A DNA stretch of 64,000 nucleotides from Escherichia coli DSM 30083 = JCM 1649 = ATCC 11775 (GTDB taxonomy: Bacteria; Pseudomonadota; Gammaproteobacteria; Enterobacterales; Enterobacteriaceae). The DNA lies in contig NZ_CP033092.2 of assembly GCF_003697165.2 (NCBI RefSeq), positions 124,001 to 188,000 of the forward strand, read 5' to 3'. Shown in pieces: positions 43,556 to 53,616 of the stretch. Position numbers and translations under genes: made by a program. The notes beneath the pieces are model-generated. The model was not told where the DNA came from. It saw only the letters and a list, made by a program, of their open reading frames with translations, and did not search any database. How positions within the stretch are numbered: the stretch's first letter is position 1; the number at the start of each line of letters is the position of its first letter.

Positions 43556-45247
43556 ATGAGATACATCAAATCGATTACACAGCAGAAGCTGAGCTTTTTG
43601 CTTGCAATCTATATTGGCCTTTTTATGAATGGCGCGGTTTTTTACCGCCGTTTCGGCAGCTATGCGCACGATTTTACCGTCTGGAAAGGCATTTCTGCTG
43701 TTGTTGAACTGGCCGCCACCGTACTGGTGACCTTCTTTTTACTGCGTCTTCTTTCGCTGTTTGGCCGCCGCAGCTGGCGTATTCTGGCATCGCTGGTGGT
43801 GCTCTTTTCCGCAGGTGCCAGCTATTACATGACCTTCCTTAATGTAGTCATTGGTTATGGCATCATCGCATCCGTCATGACCACCGATATCGACCTGTCA
43901 AAAGAAGTTGTTGGTCTGAACTTTATTCTCTGGTTAATCGCCGTAAGCGCGTTGCCTCTTATCCTTATCTGGAATAACCGCTGTCGTTACACCTTGCTCC
44001 GACAACTGCGAACCCCAGGGCAACGTATTCGCAGCCTGGCGGTCGTCGTACTGGCAGGTATTATGGTTTGGGCACCGATTCGTTTGCTGGATATCCAGCA
44101 GAAGAAAGTGGAGAGGGCGACAGGTGTTGATTTGCCGAGTTATGGCGGCGTCGTCGCGAACTCTTATCTGCCATCAAACTGGCTTTCGGCATTAGGTCTT
44201 TATGCCTGGGCGCGGGTCGATGAATCTTCCGATAACAATTCTCTCCTTAACCCTGCGAAGAAGTTTACGTACCAGGCTCCACAAAACGTTGATGATACAT
44301 ATGTCGTTTTCATTATTGGTGAAACCACGCGCTGGGATCATATGGGCATTTTCGGCTATGAACGCAATACCACACCGAAGCTGGCTCAGGAGAAAAATCT
44401 GGCGGCGTTCCGTGGTTACTCCTGTGATACTGCAACCAAACTCTCACTGCGTTGCATGTTTGTACGTCAGGGTGGAGCAGAAGATAATCCGCAGCGCACA
44501 TTAAAAGAACAGAACATTTTCGCGGTATTGAAGCAGTTAGGATTCAGTTCTGATCTCTACGCTATGCAAAGCGAAATGTGGTTCTACAGCAATACGATGG
44601 CGGACAACATTGCTTATCGTGAGCAGATTGGTGCGGAGCCACGTAACCGTGGCAAACCGGTAGATGATATGTTACTGGTAGACGAAATGCAGCAATCGCT
44701 GGGGCGCAACCCGGATGGTAAACATCTGATCATTCTGCATACCAAAGGCTCACACTTTAACTACACCCAGCGTTACCCGCGCAGCTTTGCGCAGTGGAAG
44801 CCGGAATGTATTGGTGTTGATAGCGGCTGTACCAAAGCGCAGATGATCAACTCATACGACAACTCGGTGACCTATGTGGATCACTTTATTTCCAGCGTGA
44901 TTGATCAGGTTCGCGATAAGAAAGCGATTGTGTTCTATGCAGCTGACCACGGTGAGTCAATTAATGAACGCGAGCACCTGCACGGCACGCCGCGTGAACT
45001 GGCACCGCCGGAACAGTTCCGTGTGCCGATGATGGTCTGGATGTCGGATAAATATCTGGAAAATCCGGTCAATGCGCAGGCATTTGCGCAGCTGAAAAAA
45101 GAAGCCGACATGAAAGTGCCACGCCGTCATGTAGAGCTGTACGACACCATCATGGGTTGTCTTGGCTATACTTCACCGGATGGTGGAATTAACGAAAACA
45201 ACAACTGGTGTCACATCCCGCAGGCAAAAGAGGCGTCGGCTAACTAG
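43556..45247 (+). CDS. eptB: Kdo2-lipid A phosphoethanolamine 7''-transferase EptB
   Basis: This 563-residue inner-membrane enzyme adds phosphoethanolamine to the outer Kdo of LPS. It has five N-terminal hydrophobic segments (to about residue 190) and a periplasmic sulfatase-like domain with the catalytic Thr in GETTRWDHMG and metal ligands in YAADHGESINE and EHLHGTP. Cys pairs typical of the family are present. ATG 43556 (MRYIKSITQQ) is chosen by family length. The frame is intact. Confidence 0.95.
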   Translation: MRYIKSITQQKLSFLLAIYIGLFMNGAVFYRRFGSYAHDFTVWKGISAVVELAATVLVTFFLLRLLSLFGRRSWRILASLVVLFSAGASYYMTFLNVVIGYGIIASVMTTDIDLSKEVVGLNFILWLIAVSALPLILIWNNRCRYTLLRQLRTPGQRIRSLAVVVLAGIMVWAPIRLLDIQQKKVERATGVDLPSYGGVVANSYLPSNWLSALGLYAWARVDESSDNNSLLNPAKKFTYQAPQNVDDTYVVFIIGETTRWDHMGIFGYERNTTPKLAQEKNLAAFRGYSCDTATKLSLRCMFVRQGGAEDNPQRTLKEQNIFAVLKQLGFSSDLYAMQSEMWFYSNTMADNIAYREQIGAEPRNRGKPVDDMLLVDEMQQSLGRNPDGKHLIILHTKGSHFNYTQRYPRSFAQWKPECIGVDSGCTKAQMINSYDNSVTYVDHFISSVIDQVRDKKAIVFYAADHGESINEREHLHGTPRELAPPEQFRVPMMVWMSDKYLENPVNAQAFAQLKKEADMKVPRRHVELYDTIMGCLGYTSPDGGINENNNWCHIPQAKEASAN

Positions 45248-45335
45248 GCCTGCTGACTTTCTCGCCGATCAAAAGGCATTTTGCTATTAAGGGATTGACG
45301 AGGGCGTATCTGCGCAGTAAGATGCGCCCCGCATT

Positions 45336-45412
<77 letters not shown>

Positions 45413-45418
45413 AATTCG

Positions 45419-45448
45419 AAAAGCCTGCTCAACGAGCAGGCTTTTTTG
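45419..45448 (+). terminator. Terminator after proK
   Basis: AAGCCTGCTC and GAGCAGGCTT form a 10-bp stem followed by a T run, 7 bases beyond the CCA end. Confidence 0.92.
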
Positions 45449-45502
45449 CATCTGTAACTCATGAGGAAGAGAACCTCCGGGGGCGGGGAGGTTCGACTCG
45501 AC

Positions 45503-45539
45503 GTAGGCCTGATAAGACGCGCCAGCGTCGCATCAGGCA
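45503..45539. repeat. REP element downstream of proK
   Basis: It begins GTAGGCCTGATAAGACGCG and ends CGTCGCATCAGGCA, close to the REP consensus. It is the first of an inverted pair. Confidence 0.88.
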
Positions 45540-45554
45540 AATGTACCGGCCCAT

Positions 45555-45589
45555 TGTCGGATTCGGCGCGACCGCCTTATCCGATCTAC
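45555..45589. repeat. REP element (inverted partner)
   Basis: It begins TGTCGGATTCGGCG and ends CTTATCCGATCTAC, a degenerate REP in opposite orientation 15 bp after the first; together they form a BIME. Confidence 0.75.
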
Positions 45590-46155
45590 ACACCACACAT
45601 TTCCCTGCCAAATTTGCGCCCCATATCTCACTATCCATTAACGGATTTGTGACAGAAACCATTGTCTTTTTTTATATTTGCTTAAATCTTTTTTTGCGTT
45701 ACTTATGGCTGGCGCTGGCATTTTCCGCTGTGCGTTTTAGCGTTCATGGTATTAATCGCTCAGATATCCACCTTTACCTCAGATTTTTTTCATTAAATGC
45801 ATAAAACTTAATCACCAAATGTTGCTAAATATTAAGCTGATTGTTCTGGTTGTGTTGGCGTAGCACAAATTTCTCTGCTGCAAATAGCTGTTTGAAGTTT
45901 TTTTAATCTTTGTTTGTGGATTCTCACCGTTGGTGTAAATCCCGGTTGGCTGTATTGACGTTTTCACATTCTGTTGACAGATTGTAGGTCACGAGGGGCA
46001 TTTTATGGAGGATCCGCACTGTTACACTGATGTTAATTAGTACGGCATCCCCACCTCATAACGTTGACCCGACCGGGCAAAAAACAAAAAAGGTCAGGCA
46101 GCGACAACCCACTGCAAAGGGTTAAAACAACAAACATCACAATTGGAGCAGAATA
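45590..46155. promoter_or_regulatory. dppA promoter and long leader
   Basis: This 566-bp interval has no convincing gene. A TTGACA hexamer lies at 45974-45979 and a TTGACG at 45955-45960, but no clear -10 at a standard distance was found. The CA-rich stretch at 46125-46143 just before the ribosome-binding site (TTGGAG, 46143-46148) fits the target of the GU-rich part of GcvB sRNA, which represses dppA in K-12. This site is inferred by composition. Confidence 0.5.
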
Positions 46156-47763
46156 ATGCGTATTTCCTTGAAAAAGTCAGGGATGCTGAAGCTTGGTCTC
46201 AGCCTGGTGGCTATGACCGTCGCAGCAAGTGTTCAGGCTAAAACTCTGGTTTATTGCTCAGAAGGATCTCCGGAAGGGTTTAACCCGCAGCTGTTTACCT
46301 CCGGCACCACCTATGACGCCTCTTCCGTACCGCTTTATAACCGTCTGGTTGAATTTAAAATCGGCACCACTGAAGTGATCCCGGGCCTCGCTGAAAAGTG
46401 GGAAGTCAGCGAAGACGGTAAAACCTATACCTTCCATCTGCGTAAAGGTGTGAAGTGGCACGACAATAAAGAATTCAAACCGACGCGCGAACTGAATGCC
46501 GATGACGTAGTGTTCTCGTTCGATCGTCAGAAAAACGCGCAAAACCCGTACCATAAAGTCTCTGGCGGCAGCTACGAATACTTCGAAGGCATGGGCTTAC
46601 CAGAGCTGATCAGCGAAGTGAAAAAGGTGGACGATAACACCGTTCAGTTTGTGCTGACTCGCCCGGAAGCGCCGTTCCTCGCTGACCTGGCAATGGACTT
46701 CGCCTCTATTCTGTCAAAAGAATATGCTGACGCGATGATGAAAGCCGGTACACCGGAAAAACTGGACCTCAACCCAATCGGTACCGGCCCGTTCCAGTTA
46801 CAGCAGTACCAGAAAGATTCCCGTATTCGCTATAAAGCGTTTGATGGCTACTGGGGCACCAAACCGAAGATCGATACGCTGGTCTTCTCTATTACTCCTG
46901 ACGCTTCCGTGCGTTACGCGAAATTGCAGAAGAACGAATGCCAGGTGATGCCGTACCCGAACCCGGCAGATATCGCCCGCATGAAGCAGGATAAATCCAT
47001 CAACCTGATGGAAATGCCGGGGCTGAACGTCGGTTATCTCTCGTATAACGTGCAGAAAAAACCACTGGATGACGTGAAAGTTCGCCAGGCTCTGACCTAC
47101 GCGGTGAACAAAGACGCTATCATCAAAGCGGTTTATCAGGGCGCGGGCGTATCAGCGAAAAACCTGATCCCGCCAACCATGTGGGGCTATAACGACGACG
47201 TTCAGGACTACACTTACGATCCTGAAAAAGCGAAAGCCTTGCTGAAAGAAGCGGGTCTGGAAAAAGGTTTCTCCATCGACCTGTGGGCAATGCCGGTACA
47301 ACGTCCGTATAACCCGAATGCTCGCCGCATGGCGGAGATGATTCAGGCAGACTGGGCGAAAGTGGGCGTGCAGGCCAAAATCGTCACCTACGAATGGGGT
47401 GAGTACCTCAAGCGTGCGAAAGATGGCGAGCATCAGACGGTAATGATGGGCTGGACTGGCGATAACGGGGATCCGGATAACTTCTTCGCCACCCTGTTCA
47501 GCTGCGCCGCCTCTGAACAAGGCTCCAACTACTCAAAATGGTGCTACAAACCGTTTGAAGATCTGATTCAACCGGCGCGTGCTACCGACGACCACAATAA
47601 ACGTGTTGAACTGTACAAACAAGCACAGGTCGTGATGCACGATCAGGCTCCGGCACTGATCATCGCTCACTCCACCGTGTTTGAACCGGTACGCAAAGAA
47701 GTTAAAGGCTATGTGGTTGATCCATTAGGCAAACATCACTTCGAAAATGTCTCTATCGAATAA
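46156..47763 (+). CDS. dppA: Dipeptide-binding periplasmic protein DppA
   Basis: This 535-residue SBP_bac_5 family binding protein takes up dipeptides, and haem in K-12, and serves dipeptide chemotaxis through Tap. The signal peptide MKKSGMLKLGLSLVAMTVAASVQA-type ends near SVQAKT. The domains are continuous to the natural end GKHHFENVSIE. It is the first gene of dppABCDF, with a 150-bp gap and a hairpin before dppB. Confidence 0.97.
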   Translation: MRISLKKSGMLKLGLSLVAMTVAASVQAKTLVYCSEGSPEGFNPQLFTSGTTYDASSVPLYNRLVEFKIGTTEVIPGLAEKWEVSEDGKTYTFHLRKGVKWHDNKEFKPTRELNADDVVFSFDRQKNAQNPYHKVSGGSYEYFEGMGLPELISEVKKVDDNTVQFVLTRPEAPFLADLAMDFASILSKEYADAMMKAGTPEKLDLNPIGTGPFQLQQYQKDSRIRYKAFDGYWGTKPKIDTLVFSITPDASVRYAKLQKNECQVMPYPNPADIARMKQDKSINLMEMPGLNVGYLSYNVQKKPLDDVKVRQALTYAVNKDAIIKAVYQGAGVSAKNLIPPTMWGYNDDVQDYTYDPEKAKALLKEAGLEKGFSIDLWAMPVQRPYNPNARRMAEMIQADWAKVGVQAKIVTYEWGEYLKRAKDGEHQTVMMGWTGDNGDPDNFFATLFSCAASEQGSNYSKWCYKPFEDLIQPARATDDHNKRVELYKQAQVVMHDQAPALIIAHSTVFEPVRKEVKGYVVDPLGKHHFENVSIE

Positions 47764-47780
47764 TTAAAAGCCATACCCGG

Positions 47781-47808
47781 TGGCGCTGTGCCTCTGCGTG
47801 CAGCGCCA
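47781..47808 (+). other. Hairpin between dppA and dppB
   Basis: TGGCGCTG and CAGCGCCA form an 8-bp stem around 12 bases, within the 150-bp dppA-dppB gap. It probably protects or partly terminates the dppA message so that the binding protein exceeds the membrane parts; this is inference. Confidence 0.6.
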
Positions 47809-47913
47809 TCCGGCAGCAATACTTCATTCCCTGTTCCACAAGGGCGGGAATTGATTTGTGAGCAATACAGACACGCAGTTCCAGGCTGCGGGTCATTATA
47901 GAGAATCCGGGTT

Positions 47914-48933
47914 ATGTTGCAGTTTATTCTCCGACGTTTGGGACTCGTCATCCCCACGTTTATCGGTATTACCCTTCTCACATTTGCCTTTGTCCACATG
48001 ATCCCGGGCGATCCGGTGATGATCATGGCGGGCGAACGTGGGATCTCCCCAGAGCGTCACGCGCAATTGCTGGCTGAACTCGGCTTAGATAAACCGATGT
48101 GGCAGCAGTATCTCCATTACATTTGGGGCGTAATGCACGGTGATTTAGGCATTTCGATGAAAAGCCGAATTCCGGTATGGGAAGAGTTCGTGCCGCGCTT
48201 TCAGGCCACGCTGGAACTTGGCGTCTGCGCGATGATTTTTGCGACCGCAGTCGGGATTCCGGTTGGTGTGCTGGCTGCGGTTAAACGTGGTTCCATTTTC
48301 GATCACACAGCGGTTGGCCTGGCGCTGACCGGCTACTCGATGCCAATTTTCTGGTGGGGCATGATGCTGATCATGCTGGTTTCGGTGCACTGGAACCTGA
48401 CGCCTGTCTCCGGTCGTGTGAGCGACATGGTGTTCCTCGATGATTCCAATCCGTTAACCGGTTTTATGCTGATCGACACCGCCATCTGGGGTGAAGACGG
48501 TAACTTTATCGATGCCGTCGCCCATATGATCCTGCCCGCCATTGTGCTGGGTACCATCCCGCTGGCGGTCATTGTGCGTATGACGCGCTCCTCGATGCTG
48601 GAAGTGCTGGGCGAAGATTATATCCGCACCGCGCGTGCCAAAGGTCTTACCCGGATGCGGGTGATTATCGTCCATGCGCTGCGTAACGCGATGCTGCCGG
48701 TGGTGACCGTTATCGGCCTGCAGGTGGGAACATTGCTGGCGGGGGCGATTCTGACTGAAACCATCTTCTCGTGGCCCGGTCTGGGGCGCTGGTTGATTGA
48801 CGCACTGCAACGCCGCGACTATCCGGTAGTGCAGGGCGGCGTATTGCTGGTGGCGACGATGATTATCCTCGTCAACTTGCTGGTCGATCTGCTGTACGGC
48901 GTGGTGAACCCGCGTATTCGTCATAAGAAGTAA
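47914..48933 (+). CDS. dppB: Dipeptide transporter permease DppB
   Basis: This 339-residue inner-membrane permease has six hydrophobic segments and the binding-protein-dependent transport EAA loop in the cytoplasmic segment EDYIRTARAKGLTRMRVIIVHALRNAMLP. It pairs with DppC and is 9 bp upstream of it. Confidence 0.96.
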   Translation: MLQFILRRLGLVIPTFIGITLLTFAFVHMIPGDPVMIMAGERGISPERHAQLLAELGLDKPMWQQYLHYIWGVMHGDLGISMKSRIPVWEEFVPRFQATLELGVCAMIFATAVGIPVGVLAAVKRGSIFDHTAVGLALTGYSMPIFWWGMMLIMLVSVHWNLTPVSGRVSDMVFLDDSNPLTGFMLIDTAIWGEDGNFIDAVAHMILPAIVLGTIPLAVIVRMTRSSMLEVLGEDYIRTARAKGLTRMRVIIVHALRNAMLPVVTVIGLQVGTLLAGAILTETIFSWPGLGRWLIDALQRRDYPVVQGGVLLVATMIILVNLLVDLLYGVVNPRIRHKK

Positions 48934-48942
48934 GGGGACATC

Positions 48943-49845
48943 ATGTCACAGGTTACTGAAAATAAAGTGATTAGCGCACCGGTGCCGATGACCCCGTTAC
49001 AGGAGTTCTGGCACTATTTTAAACGCAACAAAGGCGCGGTCGTCGGGCTGGTTTACGTCGTCATCGTGCTGTTTATCGCGATCTTTGCCAACTGGATTGC
49101 ACCCTATAACCCGGCGGAACAGTTCCGCGATGCACTGCTCGCCCCGCCAGCCTGGCAGGAAGGCGGCAGCATGGCGCACTTGCTGGGCACCGATGACGTA
49201 GGCCGTGATGTGCTGTCGCGTCTGATGTACGGTGCGCGATTGTCACTGCTGGTTGGCTGTCTGGTAGTTGTGTTATCGCTGATTATGGGCGTTATTCTCG
49301 GCCTGATCGCCGGTTACTTCGGCGGCCTGGTCGATAACATCATCATGCGCGTGGTCGATATCATGCTGGCGCTGCCAAGTCTGCTGTTGGCACTGGTGCT
49401 GGTGGCGATTTTCGGCCCGTCGATTGGTAACGCAGCGCTGGCGCTGACCTTTGTTGCCTTGCCGCACTATGTGCGCTTAACCCGCGCCGCCGTGCTGGTG
49501 GAAGTGAACCGCGATTACGTTACCGCGTCTCGCGTGGCAGGTGCCGGGGCGATGCGCCAGATGTTTATTAACATCTTCCCGAACTGCCTTGCGCCGCTGA
49601 TTGTTCAGGCGTCGCTCGGTTTCTCTAACGCCATTCTCGATATGGCTGCTCTTGGTTTCCTCGGCATGGGCGCGCAGCCGCCAACGCCGGAGTGGGGCAC
49701 CATGCTCTCTGATGTGTTGCAGTTCGCGCAAAGCGCCTGGTGGGTCGTGACCTTCCCGGGTCTGGCGATCCTGCTGACGGTGCTGGCATTTAACCTGATG
49801 GGTGACGGTCTGCGTGACGCGCTCGATCCCAAACTGAAGCAGTAA
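48943..49845 (+). CDS. dppC: Dipeptide transporter permease DppC
   Basis: This 300-residue inner-membrane permease has an N-terminal OppC-like cytoplasmic tail, six hydrophobic segments and the EAA loop NRDYVTASRVAGAGAMRQMFINIFPN. It is the partner of DppB. dppD follows 10 bp downstream. Confidence 0.96.
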   Translation: MSQVTENKVISAPVPMTPLQEFWHYFKRNKGAVVGLVYVVIVLFIAIFANWIAPYNPAEQFRDALLAPPAWQEGGSMAHLLGTDDVGRDVLSRLMYGARLSLLVGCLVVVLSLIMGVILGLIAGYFGGLVDNIIMRVVDIMLALPSLLLALVLVAIFGPSIGNAALALTFVALPHYVRLTRAAVLVEVNRDYVTASRVAGAGAMRQMFINIFPNCLAPLIVQASLGFSNAILDMAALGFLGMGAQPPTPEWGTMLSDVLQFAQSAWWVVTFPGLAILLTVLAFNLMGDGLRDALDPKLKQ

Positions 49846-49855
49846 GAGGTTCGAG

Positions 49856-50839
49856 ATGGCGTTATTAAATGTAGATAAATTATCGGTGCATTTCGGCGAC
49901 GAAAGCGCACCGTTCCGCGCCGTAGACCGCATCAGCTACAGCGTAAAACAGGGTGAAGTGGTCGGGATTGTGGGTGAGTCCGGCTCTGGTAAATCGGTCA
50001 GTTCGCTGGCGATTATGGGGCTGATTGATTATCCGGGCCGCGTAATGGCGGAAAAGCTGGAGTTTAACGGTCAGGATTTGCAGCGTATCTCAGAAAAAGA
50101 GCGCCGCAACCTGGTGGGTGCCGAAGTGGCAATGATCTTCCAGGACCCGATGACCAGCCTTAACCCGTGCTACACCGTGGGTTTCCAGATTATGGAAGCG
50201 ATTAAGGTGCATCAGGGCGGCAACAAAAGTACCCGCCGTCAGCGAGCGATTGACCTGCTAAATCTGGTCGGTATTCCCGATCCGGCATCGCGTCTGGATG
50301 TTTACCCGCATCAGCTTTCCGGCGGCATGAGCCAGCGCGTGATGATCGCCATGGCGATTGCCTGTCGGCCAAAACTGCTGATTGCCGATGAACCAACCAC
50401 TGCGCTGGACGTGACCATTCAGGCGCAAATTATCGAACTGCTGCTGGAGCTACAGCAGAAAGAGAACATGGCGCTGGTGTTAATTACCCATGACCTGGCG
50501 CTGGTGGCGGAAGCGGCACATAAAATTATCGTGATGTATGCAGGCCAGGTAGTAGAAACGGGCGATGCGCACGCTATCTTCCATGCGCCGCGTCACCCGT
50601 ATACTCAGGCATTGCTGCGTGCGCTGCCGGAATTTGCTCAGGACAAAGAACGTCTGGCGTCGTTGCCAGGTGTCGTTCCCGGCAAGTACGACCGCCCGAA
50701 CGGCTGCCTGCTTAACCCGCGCTGCCCCTACGCCACTGACAAATGCCGTGCTGAAGAACCGGCGCTGAATATGCTCGCTGACGGGCGTCAGTCCAAATGC
50801 CATTACCCACTTGATGATGCCGGGAGGCCGACACTATGA
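49856..50839 (+). CDS. dppD: Dipeptide transporter ATPase DppD
   Basis: This 327-residue ABC ATPase has Walker A GESGSGKS, signature LSGGMSQR and Walker B LLIADEPTTALD, plus the C-terminal oligopeptide/dipeptide ATPase extension with CLLNPRCPYATDKC, a Cys-rich motif likely holding an Fe-S cluster in this family. It works with DppF. Its stop overlaps the dppF start (ATGA, 50836-50839). Confidence 0.97.
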   Translation: MALLNVDKLSVHFGDESAPFRAVDRISYSVKQGEVVGIVGESGSGKSVSSLAIMGLIDYPGRVMAEKLEFNGQDLQRISEKERRNLVGAEVAMIFQDPMTSLNPCYTVGFQIMEAIKVHQGGNKSTRRQRAIDLLNLVGIPDPASRLDVYPHQLSGGMSQRVMIAMAIACRPKLLIADEPTTALDVTIQAQIIELLLELQQKENMALVLITHDLALVAEAAHKIIVMYAGQVVETGDAHAIFHAPRHPYTQALLRALPEFAQDKERLASLPGVVPGKYDRPNGCLLNPRCPYATDKCRAEEPALNMLADGRQSKCHYPLDDAGRPTL

Positions 50840-51840
50840 GTACGCATGAGGCCACCTCGCAACAACCGCTGTTGCAGGCTATCGACCTGAAAAAACATTA
50901 TCCGGTGAAGAAAGGCATGTTCGCGCCGGAACGTCTGGTGAAGGCGCTGGATGGCGTTTCGTTTAACCTTGAACGTGGCAAAACGCTGGCAGTAGTAGGT
51001 GAATCTGGCTGCGGTAAATCGACCCTCGGTCGGTTGCTGACGATGATTGAAACGCCCACCGGCGGCGAACTGTATTACCAGGGGCAGGATCTGCTCAAGC
51101 ACGATCCGCAGGCGCAGAAGCTACGTCGGCAGAAAATCCAGATTGTCTTCCAGAACCCTTACGGTTCGCTGAATCCGCGTAAAAAAGTTGGGCAGATTCT
51201 CGAAGAGCCGCTGCTGATCAACACCAGCTTAAGCAAAGAACAGCGTCGGGAAAAAGCCCTGTCGATGATGGCGAAAGTCGGCCTGAAAACCGAGCATTAC
51301 GACCGCTATCCGCATATGTTCTCCGGCGGTCAGCGTCAGCGTATCGCCATTGCCCGAGGTCTGATGCTCGACCCGGATGTGGTGATTGCCGATGAGCCGG
51401 TTTCTGCGCTGGACGTCTCAGTGCGTGCGCAGGTGCTGAATCTGATGATGGATTTGCAGCAGGAACTGGGGCTATCTTATGTCTTTATCTCGCACGATCT
51501 GTCGGTGGTGGAGCACATTGCTGATGAAGTGATGGTGATGTACCTGGGCCGCTGCGTGGAGAAGGGGACGAAGGACCAAATCTTCAATAACCCGCGCCAC
51601 CCGTACACTCAGGCATTGCTCTCCGCGACACCACGCCTGAACCCGGACGATCGTCGCGAACGTATCAAACTTACCGGTGAACTGCCAAGCCCGCTGAATC
51701 CACCGCCAGGCTGCGCCTTCAACGCCCGCTGTCGTCGGCGCTTCGGCCCCTGCATCCAGTTGCAGCCGCAGCTAAAAGACTACGGCGGTCAACTGGTAGC
51801 CTGTTTTGCCGTTGATCAGGATGAAAATCCGCAGCGTTAA
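50836..51840 (+). CDS. dppF: Dipeptide transporter ATPase DppF
   Basis: This 334-residue ABC ATPase has Walker A GESGCGKS, signature FSGGQRQR and Walker B VVIADEPVSALD, and the Cys-containing C-terminal extension CAFNARCRRRFGPC. It forms the second half of the DppDF pair. It is the last gene of the operon; its mRNA end meets the convergent yhjV at a hairpin. Confidence 0.97.
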   Translation: MSTHEATSQQPLLQAIDLKKHYPVKKGMFAPERLVKALDGVSFNLERGKTLAVVGESGCGKSTLGRLLTMIETPTGGELYYQGQDLLKHDPQAQKLRRQKIQIVFQNPYGSLNPRKKVGQILEEPLLINTSLSKEQRREKALSMMAKVGLKTEHYDRYPHMFSGGQRQRIAIARGLMLDPDVVIADEPVSALDVSVRAQVLNLMMDLQQELGLSYVFISHDLSVVEHIADEVMVMYLGRCVEKGTKDQIFNNPRHPYTQALLSATPRLNPDDRRERIKLTGELPSPLNPPPGCAFNARCRRRFGPCIQLQPQLKDYGGQLVACFAVDQDENPQR

Positions 51841-51846
51841 CTCACA

Positions 51847-51871
51847 AAACCGGGGCCATGCGCTCCGGTTT
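51847..51871. terminator. Hairpin between dppF and yhjV
   Basis: AAACCGG and CCGGTTT form a 7-bp stem around 11 bases between convergent genes; the right arm overlaps the yhjV stop codon. Confidence 0.6.
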
Positions 51872-53141
51872 ACTCAATCAACTTCAACAGTGGCGACAAG
51901 CATAACAAAATGCCGTACAGCAGAATCATCCAGGCTTTAAACCCGCGAAGTTTTTCCAGTTGTGAGACTTTATAGATCAGGAAAAACGGAATGAGGCACG
52001 ACACAATGCCATATAACGGGCTTCCCAACTGAAAGAACACCAGCACCGATACACGAAACGAAACCCAAATCGTCAACGTAATGACGATAAAAGTGCAGAT
52101 CGCCAGAGTCAGCATGCGTGAGTTAATTTTCCTGGTATCAATAATTCGGCTTAACAGATTGAGAATAATGCCTTTAATGGCCTCGTGGAAACCGAGATAA
52201 ATGCCAAAGAATGCAGTCAGTACGGCAAAGATATTCAGTACCGTAGAGGTGATATGAATGATATGCCCAGGGATCACCTGCGCGGCCAGTGCCAGTGCCG
52301 AGATATTTTGTTCAAAGGCAGAAACGGCTTCTTCGTGGCTAATTGAGAAGGTAAACGAAAAGGCAAAAAACAAGATCACCGCAATGAGCGTGATATAGCT
52401 AATCCGGTGGGTACGCAGCGCGAGCCGGGTTGCCAGTACTTTATCAGCTTCCCGTTTACGATAGGCAATATTCATTGGGTTAAGTACCTGAATAAATACC
52501 GCGGAAAAGAAGCAAAATGGAATAGTAAGCAGGACATCGCGGAAAAAGTCGGAGGCTTGCGGGAAGGCGGTTATATTGGCGAAATTCCAGTGCGGGATCA
52601 TCGCAAAACCGAACACGACAATAATCCCCACTTTGACCACCACCATTGGTCCGGAAATCTTAAACAGTAATCGTTCACCACCAGACGCAATCGCCACCAG
52701 TACGGCGAAAATGGCGACTTTATAAAATAGAGATTGAGAAAGATCGGCATCGGTTAAACCGAAGGTTTTCAGGTACGAGGCGCTGTCGAAAACCACGGAG
52801 AGAGAGTAGATAAAAATCCCGTGGATAATCATCAAAAAGTAGATAACCCCGAGGAAAATTCCCCAGTTCTTCCCCAGGTAATGACTGATAATATCGGTGT
52901 AGTCATTACAGGAATCGCTTTCAGAAAGGGTTTTTAAATAAATGTCCTGTACTACCCAGGTGGCAGGATAAGCAATGATCGCTGCGGTAATAAATACCCA
53001 AATTCCCTTCAAGCCAATTTGTACTGGCATCAGCACGGTTCCGGCACCAATCGCCATGCCTATGCATAATAAAACCCAGCCGAAGTCGTAGCGTGTAAAC
53101 GGCAATTTCTGATCGTGTTTCGGTAGTGTGTTGTGCTGCAT
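51870..53141 (-). CDS. yhjV: YhjV, HAAAP-family amino-acid transporter
   Basis: This 423-residue inner-membrane protein of the hydroxy/aromatic amino acid permease family (SdaC/TdcC-like) has 11 predicted membrane segments. GMAIGAGTVLMPVQ is the typical first-helix motif. The substrate is not certain to me. ATG 53141 (MQHNTLPKHDQ) is chosen by family length; a 21-residue upstream extension is unsupported. Confidence 0.93.
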   Translation of the reverse strand: MQHNTLPKHDQKLPFTRYDFGWVLLCIGMAIGAGTVLMPVQIGLKGIWVFITAAIIAYPATWVVQDIYLKTLSESDSCNDYTDIISHYLGKNWGIFLGVIYFLMIIHGIFIYSLSVVFDSASYLKTFGLTDADLSQSLFYKVAIFAVLVAIASGGERLLFKISGPMVVVKVGIIVVFGFAMIPHWNFANITAFPQASDFFRDVLLTIPFCFFSAVFIQVLNPMNIAYRKREADKVLATRLALRTHRISYITLIAVILFFAFSFTFSISHEEAVSAFEQNISALALAAQVIPGHIIHITSTVLNIFAVLTAFFGIYLGFHEAIKGIILNLLSRIIDTRKINSRMLTLAICTFIVITLTIWVSFRVSVLVFFQLGSPLYGIVSCLIPFFLIYKVSQLEKLRGFKAWMILLYGILLCLSPLLKLIE

Positions 53142-53390
53142 AAAGTCCTGTCCAGAAAGAAGTCGGCCTCGCAAAAATGAATAAACCCAGTTTCTCTTGC
53201 GCAACAGGTGGAGAAGTCGAATACGCAGTATGTAAAAAATGAGGCAACAGATTCACTGGGGAGGTCGCGAGGAGGCGCAATTCTACAAAATTGCGCATTT
53301 CACTACTAGTCTGGAGTCAGCCCGGATATGAGCTGCAACTATTGCAAATAAAGAAATTAAGCTGGAAGGCATCACGCAATGAGGAAGATT
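53142..53390. other. yhjV-LDR interval
   Basis: This 249-bp gap holds the yhjV 5' region and the left edge of the LDR array. I see no gene. Confidence 0.5.
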
Positions 53391-53500
53391 GCCGGATGCT
53401 GACGGTAAAAAGCAATCGTAAAATCAGCGGCAAGCCGGAAAGGTTCCGGTGAGGCGCAATGTTGCGGGGGCTTTATCCCTGGTGGCATTGGTTGCTGGAG

Positions 53501-53566
53501 AGAGAAAACCCCCGCACGTTGCAGGTATGCACCTGACAACATCACGGGGGCTAATCTTGAACCTGA
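53501..53566 (-). ncRNA. RdlD-type antisense RNA, copy 1
   Basis: The minus strand has promoter TTGTAA-N17-TATTCT upstream (right side), then an RNA beginning near TTCAGGTTCAAGATTAGCCCCC and ending at the hairpin and T run CGTGCGGGGGTTTTCTC. It overlaps the ldr leader and would repress toxin translation. The exact ends are estimated. Confidence 0.72.
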
Positions 53567-53616
53567 ACAACTCAAGAATAGCCGCGAAACGTTGTCATTA
53601 CAACACAGGCGGCTAT